A stretch of 64,000 nucleotides of DNA, from contig NZ_JWHL01000004.1 of the NCBI RefSeq assembly GCF_018132105.1, forward strand, positions 62,001 through 126,000, given 5' to 3'. How positions within the stretch are numbered: the first letter of the stretch is position 1; the number at the start of each line of letters is the position of its first letter. Positions 26,713 through 35,393 of the stretch are shown here, piece after piece. Origin of the DNA: Methanocalculus chunghsingensis (GTDB lineage: Archaea; Halobacteriota; Methanomicrobia; Methanomicrobiales; Methanocorpusculaceae). The position numbers were made by a program, and so were the translations under genes. The notes below the pieces were generated by a model. It saw only the letters and a program-made list of their open reading frames with translations, ran no database searches and was not told the origin of the DNA.

Positions 26713-27387
26713 CTACAGGAGACCTGGAAACAGGGGTCCCATGAGATAATAAAGAGCCACAGAAAGGATGATTATCCCTGCACCTCTCCGTATCCCAACC
26801 TGATACCGGGTCAGAACCCGGAGGATACCGGAGACCCGTTCTTCCGAGAGGGCCGAGAGGAGAAGAAGCGGTGTTGCCATGCCGATTCCAAAGATGATAA
26901 AGTGCACCAGGCTGGTTATGGCTTCAGGTATGGTTGCTGAAAGGGCAAAGATCATAAGGAGCCCGGCTGGGTTGCAGGGGAGGGCAACAAGACCGAAGAA
27001 TCCACCGTACAGCAGAGCTGCTGCATGTTGGGAATGTGCCGTCGGGACATCAATGCCCGGAAAGAGACGGCCCGGATCCAGGCCAAGGATCATTCCTGCA
27101 CCAAGGAAGACGAGCAGTATGTATATGATTGGGCTTATGAGTCGAATCGCTGTGGATAGCGGTGTATTCACAATAATCACGAAGAAAAGACCGAAGAGAA
27201 GCATCGATCCTATCGCACCGGCGCTGACGATGAGCCCCAGATACAGAGGGGACCTCATCCACCCCTCTCTATTACCTGAGGCGAGATAGGCAAGATAGCC
27301 GGGATAGAGGGGAAGGACACAGACTGCCCCGAGAGGGGTATAGATCCCGGCAAAAAATGAGAGGATCAAGGTTTCAGAGGTAATCAT
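26713..27387 (-). CDS. CcdA/DsbD-like membrane thiol reductase
   Basis: A 224-residue integral membrane protein with six predicted helices, matching CcdA-type proteins that carry electrons across the membrane to extracytoplasmic thioredoxins. Conserved 'SFFAGIYTPLGAVCVLPLYPGYLAYL' near the N-terminus and 'GFFGLVALPCNPAGLLMIFAL' in the second half each hold one of the paired cysteines (VC and PC). It overlaps the stop of the thioredoxin-like lipoprotein gene by four bases, so both form one redox unit. Neighbouring sulfur genes make thiol maintenance a sensible role. Confidence 0.88.
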   Translation of the reverse strand: MITSETLILSFFAGIYTPLGAVCVLPLYPGYLAYLASGNREGWMRSPLYLGLIVSAGAIGSMLLFGLFFVIIVNTPLSTAIRLISPIIYILLVFLGAGMILGLDPGRLFPGIDVPTAHSQHAAALLYGGFFGLVALPCNPAGLLMIFALSATIPEAITSLVHFIIFGIGMATPLLLLSALSEERVSGILRVLTRYQVGIRRGAGIIILSVALYYLMGPLFPGLL

Positions 27388-27944
27388 GAAGAGAGATCTC
27401 CGATGATCGCGGCGAGCCCCTCAGATGAGAAGACACCAGGCCCGAGGAAATAGATGGTATCGTTATAGAGGAGTATCGTCTGCGGAGTGGATTGCATGAA
27501 CCTGATCCCGAATGTTTCAATAAGTCCTATTGAGAGTTGTGCGGGTGCTGTCACAAAGAGCCCCTGGTACCCGTTTCTCTCCACATATCGCCTGACTGTG
27601 GCACTCCCTTCACCAGGATCGATATTTAATCCCACTACAATAGAGAAGTCGGGATATTCCCTCTGAAGATCTGTCGATTCTCTGAACTGGGCTCCACATG
27701 CGGGGCATGAGGTGGTAAAGGTATGGATGATGACCGGTTTTCCAGACGCCATCAGAGATCCAAGGGTGAACTCTTCCTCTGTTGGAATGTCGGTGAGCGG
27801 TATTGTCAACCAGGGTATGCTATCCGTTTCAGAAACTATCTCCGTCGCTCTCTCATCCTGGAATCCGGTACAGCCGGAGGCAAGAAGAAGGGTGAGAACG
27901 ACCAGGCAGACATACACTTTTTTTCCATGACCGTTTCCTACCAT
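27384..27944 (-). CDS. TlpA-like thioredoxin-fold lipoprotein
   Basis: The 186-residue protein has a lipoprotein-type signal (VCLVVLTLLLASGC, lipid cysteine near residue 25) and a thioredoxin fold with the active site TTSCPACGAQF at about residues 77-87. It would act outside the membrane and take electrons from the CcdA-like protein encoded downstream with a four-base overlap. Its client proteins are unknown; the large secreted proteins in this genome are possible ones. Confidence 0.85.
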   Translation of the reverse strand: MVGNGHGKKVYVCLVVLTLLLASGCTGFQDERATEIVSETDSIPWLTIPLTDIPTEEEFTLGSLMASGKPVIIHTFTTSCPACGAQFRESTDLQREYPDFSIVVGLNIDPGEGSATVRRYVERNGYQGLFVTAPAQLSIGLIETFGIRFMQSTPQTILLYNDTIYFLGPGVFSSEGLAAIIGDLSS

Positions 27945-28056
27945 ACACCCCCCCTCTCACTCTCTCGATAACGAATCTCGTACAAAAAGAGATATCATCG
28001 CATGTATGTCAGTTATTCCTTTCAATATATAATTAAGGTAATGAATGTGAGCCGGG

Positions 28057-28827
28057 TTACTGAATCCAACCGTGATCCTGTTGATCGACAGCGCCCATCA
28101 CATCCCCTTTCCCACAAACATGGCACCGTGGGTTCTTCTCAAGCCTGATCTCATCAACCGTGGATCGCTCGCCATCCCAGTGAAGGAGGCGATTCAAAAG
28201 GAGCTCTCCTGTGCCGGTGAGATACTTGATCACCTCAGTTGCCTGCACCATTCCAATGAATCCGGGTGTCACCCCGACCACCGGAAAGACCTCGACAGGG
28301 GGAGGGTGGGGGAAGGTGCATGCCAGGCATGCAGTCTTCCCCGGGAGTATGGTTGTCGCCTGTCCGCAGAGACCCCGGATCCCGCCATGAAAGAAGGGGA
28401 TCTCCTTTATATATGCTGCTTTATTCAATAGATACCTGGTTGGGAAGTTATCCAACGCATCGACAATTCCATCTGCATCTCCGATGAGATCGAGGACATT
28501 TGTCTCATCAATGGTTATATCGATGGCCTCAATTGAGATATCAGGATTAATCTCCCTGAGTTTTACGGATGCTGACACGGTCTTCCTCTCCCCGATATCC
28601 CGATTAAAGTGGAGTATCTGTCTGTTGAGATTTGTGAGTTCAACACTATCTTTGTCAACAAGAACAATGCGCCCAACTCCTGCAACTGCAAGGTAGATGG
28701 CTATCGGAGAACCAAGCCCTCCTGCCCCGGCAATAAATATCGTTGCCGTCTTGAGCTGCTCCTGGCCACTCTCACCAAAGAGCATGATCTGACGTTTATA
28801 TCGATTACGTTCCTGTTCAGAAATCAT
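28057..28827 (-). CDS. ThiF/MoeB/HesA-type E1 activating enzyme (copy 1), downstream of tRNA-Cys
   Basis: Adenylates the C-terminus of a ubiquitin-like sulfur carrier. ATG 28827 (MISEQERNRYKRQIMLFG) is preferred over the GTG at 28836 because GAGTGA lies nine bases upstream. The nucleotide site is 'GAGGLGSPIAIYLAVAGVG', with 'LTNLNRQILH' and 'DALDNFPTRYLLN'. Two CxxC pairs (CLACTFP, CHVCGKG) bind zinc. There is no rhodanese domain. The gene begins 36 bases after tRNA-Cys on the same strand and has no evident promoter of its own, so both are probably on one transcript controlled by the palindrome at 28943. A paralogue lies at 62867. Confidence 0.9.
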   Translation of the reverse strand: MISEQERNRYKRQIMLFGESGQEQLKTATIFIAGAGGLGSPIAIYLAVAGVGRIVLVDKDSVELTNLNRQILHFNRDIGERKTVSASVKLREINPDISIEAIDITIDETNVLDLIGDADGIVDALDNFPTRYLLNKAAYIKEIPFFHGGIRGLCGQATTILPGKTACLACTFPHPPPVEVFPVVGVTPGFIGMVQATEVIKYLTGTGELLLNRLLHWDGERSTVDEIRLEKNPRCHVCGKGDVMGAVDQQDHGWIQ

Positions 28828-28863
28828 AAAAATCACTCAGTCTGCGCACTATCTGGTGATAAG

Positions 28864-28935
28864 AGCCAGAGCCCGGAATCGAACCGGGATGTAGTTGATC
28901 TGCAGTCAACCGCGTAGCCACTCCGCCACTCTGGC
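28864..28935 (-). tRNA. tRNA-Cys (GCA anticodon)
   Basis: Read on the minus strand the acceptor stem GCCAGAG pairs with CTCTGGC, the D stem is GCG/CGC, the anticodon stem GTTGA/TCAAC encloses the loop CTGCAGA (anticodon GCA), and the T arm is CCCGG-TTCGAAT-CCGGG. The discriminator base is U, as expected for tRNA-Cys. CCA is not encoded and there is no intron. It is preceded after seven bases by an operator shared with cysteine biosynthesis genes, and its product is the substrate of SepCysS encoded at 25165. Confidence 0.95.
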
Positions 28936-28942
28936 ACCGCTA

Positions 28943-28968
28943 TTCACAATTGTGACTTCGCTATAATC
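28943..28968 (-). promoter_or_regulatory. Promoter and operator of tRNA-Cys (TTCACAATTGTGAC)
   Basis: The 14-bp site at 28943-28956 differs from the perfect palindrome by one end base. A TATA-like GATTATAGC lies directly upstream on the minus strand at about 28960-28968, so transcription would start at or just after the palindrome, next to the mature tRNA 5' end. Confidence 0.75.
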
Positions 28969-29037
28969 AACTCTTACCTCTGATACATTAATGGCTTCGA
29001 ATCCGGCAAAAATCACCTCATTTTTTCTTCAATCCGA

Positions 29038-29086
29038 AGATATATTACCCCGCAGAACAAAATATCGGACAAATCACAATTGTGAA
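29038..29086 (+). promoter_or_regulatory. Promoter and operator of the radical SAM operon
   Basis: A TATA-like GATATATTA at 29038-29046 is followed by ATCACAATTGTGAA at 29073-29086, one base short of the perfect palindrome, ten bases before the start codon. The site covers the likely transcription start and ribosome-binding region. Confidence 0.7.
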
Positions 29087-29095
29087 AGGTTGAAA

Positions 29096-30097
29096 ATGGC
29101 TCATCATTCAATGACCCTGGAAGAGAAGGCATTTCTCCTCAGTATTGGATCAATTGAGCTTGATGAACGGCTGTTCTCACATATAACCAGTACCCAGGCA
29201 ACTGCGGGTCCCGGGGCTGGTGGAATTTCAGTATTCATACGCTCGGGTGAGCACAGGGTACGCCTGGCCGTAAAAGATCATTCCCCACTACAACTCCTTC
29301 CTGAGGAGGATGGAGTTGTTATTCTCTATCATAACGAGCCGTTTGTGTATGGATTTCTTGAAACGCCACTCTGCCACTGCCCGGAGCAGGCATATATCAC
29401 CGTCAGTGAGCGGTGCATCTTCCACTGTAGATTCTGCCCGGTTCCAAAACTGCATGGCGGCAGGAAAAGCATCGAGACGATCATCGGGCTGGTCCAAGAG
29501 GCGTCTGCAACCGGGGGTCTCAAGGCAATCTCCCTTACAAGCGGTGTTGCCATATCTCCTGAAGAGGAGGTGGAATGGATCGTTGAGGTGGTGCATGCAC
29601 TCCACAGCCGTTTTGACCTCCCGATCGGTGTCTCTGTCTATCCGACAAAGGACTCCAGCAGGCTGCTCTATGATGCCGGTGCCGTTGAGATCAAGTATAA
29701 TGTGGAGACGATGGACCCGGTGATCTTTGCTACTGTCTGCCCTGACTTCTCCTTATCTGAGATACTCGATGCACTCAGGGAGGCGGTCAGGATCTTCGGG
29801 AAAAACGCAGTATTTTCAAATTTCATCATCGGACTTGGTGAGGATGACCAGACCGTGCTTGATGGTGTCACGACTCTTGCCCGGATGGGTGTCATCCCAA
29901 ATCTCCGTCCGATCTCACCATCCCCACTTCGTGAAGGGGAGATCACCATTCAACGGCCATCACAGGAACGGCTCCTGTATCTTGCCAAAAAAACCGTTGA
30001 GATCCTGGTGCGGTATGGGCTTGATGCCCGGTCTGCCCGGACGATGTGCTTCCCATGCACCGGCTGTGATATCACACCGTTTCGGGATATTTACTAA
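29096..30097 (+). CDS. Radical SAM protein of the palindrome regulon, function unknown
   Basis: Start at ATG 29096 (MAHHSMTLEEKAFLL), downstream of the operator; the upstream extension would overlap promoter elements. The 333 residues hold the radical SAM motif 'CIFHCRFC' (about residues 103-110) in a TIM-barrel, with 'LTSGVAISPEEEVEWI' and 'VSVYPTKDSSRLLYDAGAVEIKYNVET' in the core, and a C-terminal 'CFPCTGCDITPF' that could bind a second Fe-S cluster, as in BioB-, LipA- or methylthiolase-type sulfur-inserting enzymes. Control by the same operator as cysteine genes fits a sulfur-inserting or sulfur-mobilising role, but the reaction is not known. It leads an operon with DUF1890 and DUF1894 genes. 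Confidence 0.78.
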   Translation: MAHHSMTLEEKAFLLSIGSIELDERLFSHITSTQATAGPGAGGISVFIRSGEHRVRLAVKDHSPLQLLPEEDGVVILYHNEPFVYGFLETPLCHCPEQAYITVSERCIFHCRFCPVPKLHGGRKSIETIIGLVQEASATGGLKAISLTSGVAISPEEEVEWIVEVVHALHSRFDLPIGVSVYPTKDSSRLLYDAGAVEIKYNVETMDPVIFATVCPDFSLSEILDALREAVRIFGKNAVFSNFIIGLGEDDQTVLDGVTTLARMGVIPNLRPISPSPLREGEITIQRPSQERLLYLAKKTVEILVRYGLDARSARTMCFPCTGCDITPFRDIY

Positions 30098-30112
30098 TTG
30101 AGGTTTTGTACT

Positions 30113-30562
30113 ATGGAAGAAGAAAGAGATGAAACGCTTATCCTCCTTGGGTGCCCCGAGGTTCCGGTTCAGCAGGCACTTGCACTCTATGCAGCCGATC
30201 GCCTGAATGAAGCTGGCAAAGATGTACTGATCGCCGGGAACAGCGCGGTGCTGGTTCTCCTGAAGGTATCAGATCCAAAGAAGGTGTACGCAAAGAAGAT
30301 GGTTGAACTGGATCGGTGTATCGAGGAACTGGCATCAGGGGAACGGACTCCGTCCACATGCATTGTCTTTGCCCACAATGATGCCGGAATCAGTTATGCA
30401 ACAACGATTCGATATCTCTTTGAAGGCCGTCTCATTGTCATTGTCTTTGGGAGAGAGGCAGAGGAACTCGCAGAACAGCTTGAGATCCCCTGCGAGATGA
30501 TCGTCGAGAAGGCGGTTCATAATCCAGGCAAACTACGTAAAAAACTCGATGAGGTGCTTTGA
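30113..30562 (+). CDS. DUF1890 family methanogen protein
   Basis: A cytosolic protein of 149 residues from ATG 30113, which follows GAGGT at a good distance; a start at 30098 is possible but lacks a ribosome site. 'LILLGCPEVPVQQALALYAADRLNEAGKDVLIAGNSA' and 'CIVFAHNDAGISYATTI' fit the DUF1890 family, an uncharacterised Rossmann-like group restricted to methanogens. Its stop overlaps the DUF1894 start (TGATG), and the pair is commonly adjacent. Function unknown. Confidence 0.78.
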   Translation: MEEERDETLILLGCPEVPVQQALALYAADRLNEAGKDVLIAGNSAVLVLLKVSDPKKVYAKKMVELDRCIEELASGERTPSTCIVFAHNDAGISYATTIRYLFEGRLIVIVFGREAEELAEQLEIPCEMIVEKAVHNPGKLRKKLDEVL

Positions 30563-30846
30563 TGGGCTGTGTTGAAGATCTCGGTTATGATGTCCTCCTC
30601 TCCATGGCCTCCTTTAAGGAGTGCCGGAGCTATGTTGAAAAACACTTTAAAGAGGTCTATTATGTCGATCCGGGATTTAAGATCTTTGAGAAGCGGATCA
30701 TCGGTGTTCCTCCCATTGCTCTTGGGATAGATGGCGATGCAGTCATCCTCCCCTACACCAAACCCTGCCATGGCACCTACCTTCTCCGTGTCGTATCTTC
30801 AGAAGATGCGGTGATGGTGCGCAAAAATGGGAGGGATAAGCCATAA
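30562..30846 (+). CDS. DUF1894 family methanogen protein
   Basis: The 94-residue protein starts at ATG 30562 inside the preceding stop (TGATG) after GAGGTGC. 'MASFKECRSYVEKHFKEVYYVDPGFKIFEKRIIGVPPIALGIDGD' is the family core. It is a small methanogen-specific protein, always of unknown function, and here belongs to the radical SAM operon under the palindromic operator. A 61-base gap leads to nadA. Confidence 0.77.
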   Translation: MGCVEDLGYDVLLSMASFKECRSYVEKHFKEVYYVDPGFKIFEKRIIGVPPIALGIDGDAVILPYTKPCHGTYLLRVVSSEDAVMVRKNGRDKP

Positions 30847-30907
30847 GGTCAGAGAGTGGTATAAGAATCCTGATGAGGATCCATCTGATTGAAGAGAGGT
30901 GTCAGAA

Positions 30908-31813
30908 GTGATTGCGCGGGATATATCATCTGAAATCCGTCTGCGTGCCGAAGAGAAGGATGCGGTGATCCTTGCTCATAACTATCAGGTTGCCGGGGTG
31001 CAGGATGTTGCTGATATCGTCGGTGACTCCCTTGAACTTGCCCGAGCAGCAGCAGGGCGAAGAGAAGAAATAATCGTCTTCTGCGGTGTCGACTTTATGG
31101 CAGAGACTGCCGCCATCCTCTCTCCTGAAAAGACTGTTCTCCTCCCGGCACCCGATGCCCACTGCCCGATGGCAGGGATGATCACCGGTGGCGAGGTGAA
31201 GACCCTCCGTGAGCGGTTCCCTGACGCAGCAGTCGTTGCATACGTGAATACGACGGCTGAGGTGAAGGCAGAGAGTGATATCTGCTGTACATCGGCAAAT
31301 GCTCTGAAGGTCGTTGAATCACTCGAAGCTGACCAGGTGATCATGCTCCCTGACAGAAACCTCGCCGGCTATGTGGCACGATTCACAGAGAAAGAGATCC
31401 TGCCATGGCAGGGGTTCTGTTATGTCCATGACATGATGACTATCGCAGACGTCTCCAGAGCCCGTCTCAATCATCCTGGTGCAGAACTCCTCGTCCATCC
31501 CGAATGTCGTCCGGGGGTGATCGATCTGGCAGATTATATTCATTCTACCTCGGGAATGATCCGGCATATCTGTGCATCCGACAAGCGTGAATTTATCATC
31601 GGAACCGAGCCTGGAATCATCCATCAGATTGAGAAACGGTGTCCCGGGAAGCGGGTCTATCCCCTCTCAGAAAAAGCCGTCTGTATCAATATGAAGAAGA
31701 CCTCTCTGGAGAAGGTCCTCCAATCACTTGAGAATCTGACCCCCCGGATGGTGGTGCCAGAAGAGATTGCGGCACGGGCACGGGTTGCCATTGAGCGGAT
31801 GCTTCAGATCTAG
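30908..31813 (+). CDS. nadA: Quinolinate synthase NadA
   Basis: Condenses iminoaspartate with dihydroxyacetone phosphate for NAD synthesis using a 4Fe-4S cluster. About 301 residues. GTG 30908 is preferred because GAGAGGTG precedes it at proper distance; a GTG at 30899 is also in frame. The three cluster cysteines are in '[10 protein letters not shown]', '[11 protein letters not shown]' and 'HPECRPGV'; 'AHNYQ', '[12 protein letters not shown]' and 'GTEPGIIH' are also typical. It probably extends the preceding operon. The 3' end overlaps the convergent cysE-like gene by four bases. Confidence 0.93.
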   Translation: MIARDISSEIRLRAEEKDAVILAHNYQVAGVQDVADIVGDSLELARAAAGRREEIIVFCGVDFMAETAAILSPEKTVLLPAPDAHCPMAGMITGGEVKTLRERFPDAAVVAYVNTTAEVKAESDICCTSANALKVVESLEADQVIMLPDRNLAGYVARFTEKEILPWQGFCYVHDMMTIADVSRARLNHPGAELLVHPECRPGVIDLADYIHSTSGMIRHICASDKREFIIGTEPGIIHQIEKRCPGKRVYPLSEKAVCINMKKTSLEKVLQSLENLTPRMVVPEEIAARARVAIERMLQI

Positions 31814-32763
31814 TGATCCAGACGTTTTCCTTTCTGGGAAACGAACCGATCCCAGTTAAACGGCTCGTCAAGGATCTCAACCTCAACATGCTTGATTTCA
31901 CCAAGTCCGAGGACCGTCCTCTTCACCTGATCCTTGAGGTAATCGACGAGAGGACAGGCACTCGTCGTCAGCACCATCGATACAAGTACTGTGTCATCCT
32001 CGACATGCACTTCCTTGACAAGACCGAGATCGACGATATCGATCCCGACCTCCGGATCGATAACCGTCCTGAGCGCTTTTCTGACCTCCTCCTCCCTGAT
32101 CAGTTCGTGCCTCTTCGCCTCTTTTGTGACATGATCGCGCTCAAGCTCAAAGATCCTCTCTTCGAGGCGGCTCTGGCGATCGAGGAGGCGGCTTACAACC
32201 CTGAGCATTGGATCCGGCATGTCACCATGATCGAGGACTCCGGGTGCCCTCGGCTCATCGGGTCCGGCAATTCTTCCCGGGACGCCAATCACGGTTGCCC
32301 CGGCTGGAACCGGACGGACAACGACCGATCCCGCACCAACCCGTGCACCCTCTCCGATCTCGATCGGTCCAAGGACGGCTGCACCTGATCCTATGGTGAC
32401 ATTGTTTCCGATCGTCGGATGGCGCTTTCCTTTCGTCAACGATGTTCCCCCGAGGACAACTCCCATATAGATGAGGACATCATCGCCTACCTCCGCAGTC
32501 TCCCCGATGACGATACCAGATCCATGATCGATGAAGACCCTTCTCCCGATGGTTGCACCGGGATGTATCTCGACACCGGTTAGAGCCCGTGAGATATGAG
32601 AGAGAAGGCGGGCAGGGAAATGAAGCCCATAGCTCCAGAGGCGGTGCGCAATCCTGTGCATCCAGAGGGCATGCATCCCCGGATAACAACAGATCACCTC
32701 AAGGGTGGATCGTGCCGCCGGATCCTTCTCAAAGACTGTCCTGATATCTTCCCGTATGCTCAT
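31810..32763 (-). CDS. cysE: Serine O-acetyltransferase fused to a MIP18/DUF59 domain
   Basis: Start at ATG 32763 ([23 protein letters not shown]). Residues 1-180 are a CysE left-handed beta-helix acetyltransferase ('[50 protein letters not shown]', with hexapeptide repeats and the catalytic His region), producing O-acetylserine for CysK. After a charged linker (about 195-228) the last ~90 residues form a DUF59/MIP18 domain ('[26 protein letters not shown]...[14 protein letters not shown]'), a family involved in iron-sulfur cluster assembly. This fusion is uncommon. The gene is third in the metX-cysK-cysE operon, ten bases after cysK. Confidence 0.9.
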   Translation of the reverse strand: MSIREDIRTVFEKDPAARSTLEVICCYPGMHALWMHRIAHRLWSYGLHFPARLLSHISRALTGVEIHPGATIGRRVFIDHGSGIVIGETAEVGDDVLIYMGVVLGGTSLTKGKRHPTIGNNVTIGSGAAVLGPIEIGEGARVGAGSVVVRPVPAGATVIGVPGRIAGPDEPRAPGVLDHGDMPDPMLRVVSRLLDRQSRLEERIFELERDHVTKEAKRHELIREEEVRKALRTVIDPEVGIDIVDLGLVKEVHVEDDTVLVSMVLTTSACPLVDYLKDQVKRTVLGLGEIKHVEVEILDEPFNWDRFVSQKGKRLDH

Positions 32764-32773
32764 GAATGAACAC

Positions 32774-33703
32774 CTATGCGCTGAAGAGGCCTGTTGAGAG
32801 GTATCTCTCCCCGGTATCCGGCAGGATGACAACGATCAACTTTCCTGCATTCTCCTTTCGTCCTGCTACCCTGAGAGCCGCTGCAAGTGCCGCACCTGAT
32901 GATATACCTGCGAGGATTCCCTCAAGACGGGCAAGCTTCCGTGCTGTCTCCTTCGCATCACCTGCTGTTACCTGGAGGATCTCATCAACGAGGTCGAGCC
33001 TGAGGATCTTCGGGATGAACCCTGCGCCGATCCCCTGAATCGTGTGAGGGCCGGGCTTTCCACCTGAGAGTACCGGAGATTCGGCTGGTTCGACTGCAAT
33101 TGCTTTGAAGTCAGGCTTTCTCCCTTTTATCACTTCGGATATCCCGGTGATCGTGCCTCCGGTTCCAACTCCCGCAACGACAATATCCACCTTTCCGTCG
33201 GTATCCTGCCAGATCTCCTCGGCAGTCGTCTTCCGGTGGATCTCCGGGTTGGCAGGGTTCTCAAACTGCTGGGGCATGAAGCACCCCCCTTCTTCTGCCA
33301 TAGATGTTGCCTTCCGGATTGCTCCGCCCATCCCCTCACTGCCTGGTGTCAGGATCAGTTCTGCGCCAAGAGCAGAGAGAATCTGTCTTCGCTCCATACT
33401 CATCGTCTCCGGCATGACAAGGGTGATCGGATGGCCGCGTGCGGCTGCAACAGCTGCAAGTGCTATCCCGGTATTTCCGCTCGTCGGCTCAACGATCATG
33501 ATCCTCTGGCCCTTACACAGCCTCCCATCTCTCTCTGCGCTGTCGATCATCGCAAGCCCGATCCTGTCCTTGACGCTGTGCATCGGGTTGAAGGACTCGA
33601 CTTTGACGACAACGGTTGCAGATAATCCCTCGGTGATCCGGTTCAACCGGACAAGGGGGGTGTTCCCGATTGTTTCTGTGAGATTATTATAGATCCTTCC
33701 CAT
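32774..33703 (-). CDS. cysK: Cysteine synthase (O-acetylserine sulfhydrylase)
   Basis: Forms cysteine from O-acetylserine and sulfide. Start at ATG 33703 ([23 protein letters not shown]) after GGAGGAGAG; 309 residues, a standard length. The PLP lysine is in '[15 protein letters not shown]', with '[12 protein letters not shown]' and '[11 protein letters not shown]' binding substrate and phosphate. It sits between metX (11-base gap) and cysE, so free cysteine synthesis and homocysteine synthesis are made from one transcript, alongside the tRNA-dependent SepCysS route. Confidence 0.95.
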   Translation of the reverse strand: MGRIYNNLTETIGNTPLVRLNRITEGLSATVVVKVESFNPMHSVKDRIGLAMIDSAERDGRLCKGQRIMIVEPTSGNTGIALAAVAAARGHPITLVMPETMSMERRQILSALGAELILTPGSEGMGGAIRKATSMAEEGGCFMPQQFENPANPEIHRKTTAEEIWQDTDGKVDIVVAGVGTGGTITGISEVIKGRKPDFKAIAVEPAESPVLSGGKPGPHTIQGIGAGFIPKILRLDLVDEILQVTAGDAKETARKLARLEGILAGISSGAALAAALRVAGRKENAGKLIVVILPDTGERYLSTGLFSA

Positions 33704-33714
33704 ACTCTCTCCTC

Positions 33715-35184
33715 CTATGTGCATCTGCCAACAAGCCTGCTGATCGCGTCACTGGTGATGATACCGATCACCCGTTTCTTCTCATCAACGACCGGGAGTG
33801 CTGAGATGGATCGATCCTGCATTCTTCGTGCCGCATCCCGAACCGGCTCATCCGGTAATGCTGTGAGAACATCCCGGCTCATGATCTCATCGAGGGTCCG
33901 ATGGCCGCAGGCAACCGCCTTTGCAATATCCCATGACGTGACGATCCCGGAAAGCTTCTCCTCTTCTCCAAGTACCGGGAGATGATTGACACCCTCGTTG
34001 ATCATTATCTTTGATGCCTCAAGGATGGATGCCGCCTCGTTGATCGTAGGTATTCCGCTCTCCATCACGTTTTTGACGAGGAGGCGGTCGAGGAAGTCGC
34101 CGATGATATAGTTCAGCTGACCTGATTCGAGCAGGAAGGCATCATGGCCATACTTCGATCGAATCTCGCGGTACTGCACATCGATCCCATTCTCAGTGAG
34201 TGCTGATACGATCTCCTCTGACTGGTATGGCGGGTAGAGCCAGTCGCTTGATACTGAGACGACGAGGAAAGACGATGTAGCATGAGCGAATCCGGCTGCA
34301 AGCGATCCGTCCATGGAGAGATCGAAGTAATCGAGTGCCCGTGTGATATAGAGGTAACTGTTTGGATCGAACCGGCGGGTAAATGAGTCTCCCTGGTGAT
34401 GGAGGTAGCTCTCCACCTGAAACTCTGTTGCAAAATCATAGTTGATCCCTTCAGGTCCATAGAACCTTCTTCCGAACTTCTCATGCATCGCCTCATCCGA
34501 GAGGTATGTGATATGACCGATCATCCGGGCAACGCCAAGACCACGTGAAGGAGGATCCGTTGCCGGGTACTCTCCCCCTTTCCATGCGGGATCTGCCATG
34601 ATCGCCTGTCGCCCAACTTCATTAAAGGCGATCTGCTGCGGTGATGATCGGGCGGTGGTTGCAATGGCAATCACCTTGCTGACCGATTCCGGATAGAGAA
34701 CCGACCATGCGAGTGCCTGCATTCCGCCCATCGATCCACCGGCGACTGCAGCGAGTCTCCTGATCCCGAAATGGTCGATGAGCCTCTTCTGAGCCCTGAC
34801 CATGTCCTGAATGGTGATAACAGGAAAACCCAGTCCATACGGCTTTTTGGTCGTCGGATTGATTGAGGCCGGCCCGGTCGATCCCTTACATCCTCCGATA
34901 ACATTTGAACAGATGACGAAGTACCGGTCCGTATCAAACGCCTTCCCCGGCCCGATAAGCGTCTCCCACCACCCTTTCTTCCCGGAGTCCGGATCTACTC
35001 CGGCCGCATGGGCATCTCCTGAGAGGGCATGGCAGACGAGGATTGCATTACTCTTCTCACGATTCAGTTTGCCATAGACCTGGTATGCGATTGTGAAAGG
35101 GGTAAGGGTCGCTTTGGATTCAAGGAGAAGCGGCTCATCAAAGGTGATTGTCATCGTCTTTGCTGTTGATAATGATTGTGCCAT
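33715..35184 (-). CDS. metX: Homoserine O-acetyltransferase with C-terminal CBS pair
   Basis: Acetylates homoserine for methionine synthesis. Residues 1-365 are the alpha/beta-hydrolase MetX domain: nucleophile Ser in '[15 protein letters not shown]', Asp in 'VSSDWLYPP' and His in '[11 protein letters not shown]'. Residues ~370-489 are two CBS motifs ('[34 protein letters not shown]', '[31 protein letters not shown]') that may give adenosine-nucleotide or SAM control. This fusion is known in methanogens. GGAAGAGAG precedes ATG 35184. The promoter has the perfect palindrome at 35203. Confidence 0.94.
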   Translation of the reverse strand: MAQSLSTAKTMTITFDEPLLLESKATLTPFTIAYQVYGKLNREKSNAILVCHALSGDAHAAGVDPDSGKKGWWETLIGPGKAFDTDRYFVICSNVIGGCKGSTGPASINPTTKKPYGLGFPVITIQDMVRAQKRLIDHFGIRRLAAVAGGSMGGMQALAWSVLYPESVSKVIAIATTARSSPQQIAFNEVGRQAIMADPAWKGGEYPATDPPSRGLGVARMIGHITYLSDEAMHEKFGRRFYGPEGINYDFATEFQVESYLHHQGDSFTRRFDPNSYLYITRALDYFDLSMDGSLAAGFAHATSSFLVVSVSSDWLYPPYQSEEIVSALTENGIDVQYREIRSKYGHDAFLLESGQLNYIIGDFLDRLLVKNVMESGIPTINEAASILEASKIMINEGVNHLPVLGEEEKLSGIVTSWDIAKAVACGHRTLDEIMSRDVLTALPDEPVRDAARRMQDRSISALPVVDEKKRVIGIITSDAISRLVGRCT

Positions 35185-35202
35185 CTCTCTTCCCTCGTCA
35201 AT

Positions 35203-35253
35203 TTCACAATTGTGAATCTTCTATACATGAATGAACGGATGGTTATAAAAAAG
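35203..35253 (-). promoter_or_regulatory. Promoter and perfect operator TTCACAATTGTGAA of metX-cysK-cysE
   Basis: The perfect palindrome at 35203-35216 lies 18 bases before the metX start. Minus-strand TATA-like sequences are TGTATAG near 35220-35228 and TTTTTATAACC near 35243-35253. Binding would block transcription start or early elongation. Confidence 0.75.
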
Positions 35254-35340
35254 TTATTGATCCGGTGGATCCGTTCTGGAAAAAATCTGAGTCTTTACAT
35301 TACATTTTGTATGGTATGAATCTGTTGTCCCTTTGGCGAA

Positions 35341-35374
35341 GATATTTATCATCTCCTTACTTAACAATTGTGAA
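35341..35374 (+). promoter_or_regulatory. TATA box and operator TTAACAATTGTGAA of the second regulator gene
   Basis: GATATTTATC at 35341-35350 and TTAACAATTGTGAA at 35361-35374 reproduce the arrangement at 22103-22136 exactly, including the 20-base offset and the preceding GGCGAA/AGCGAA. This shows the promoter was duplicated with the gene and the operator was kept. Confidence 0.75.
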
Positions 35375-35393
35375 ATAATATGTCAGGAATGTG

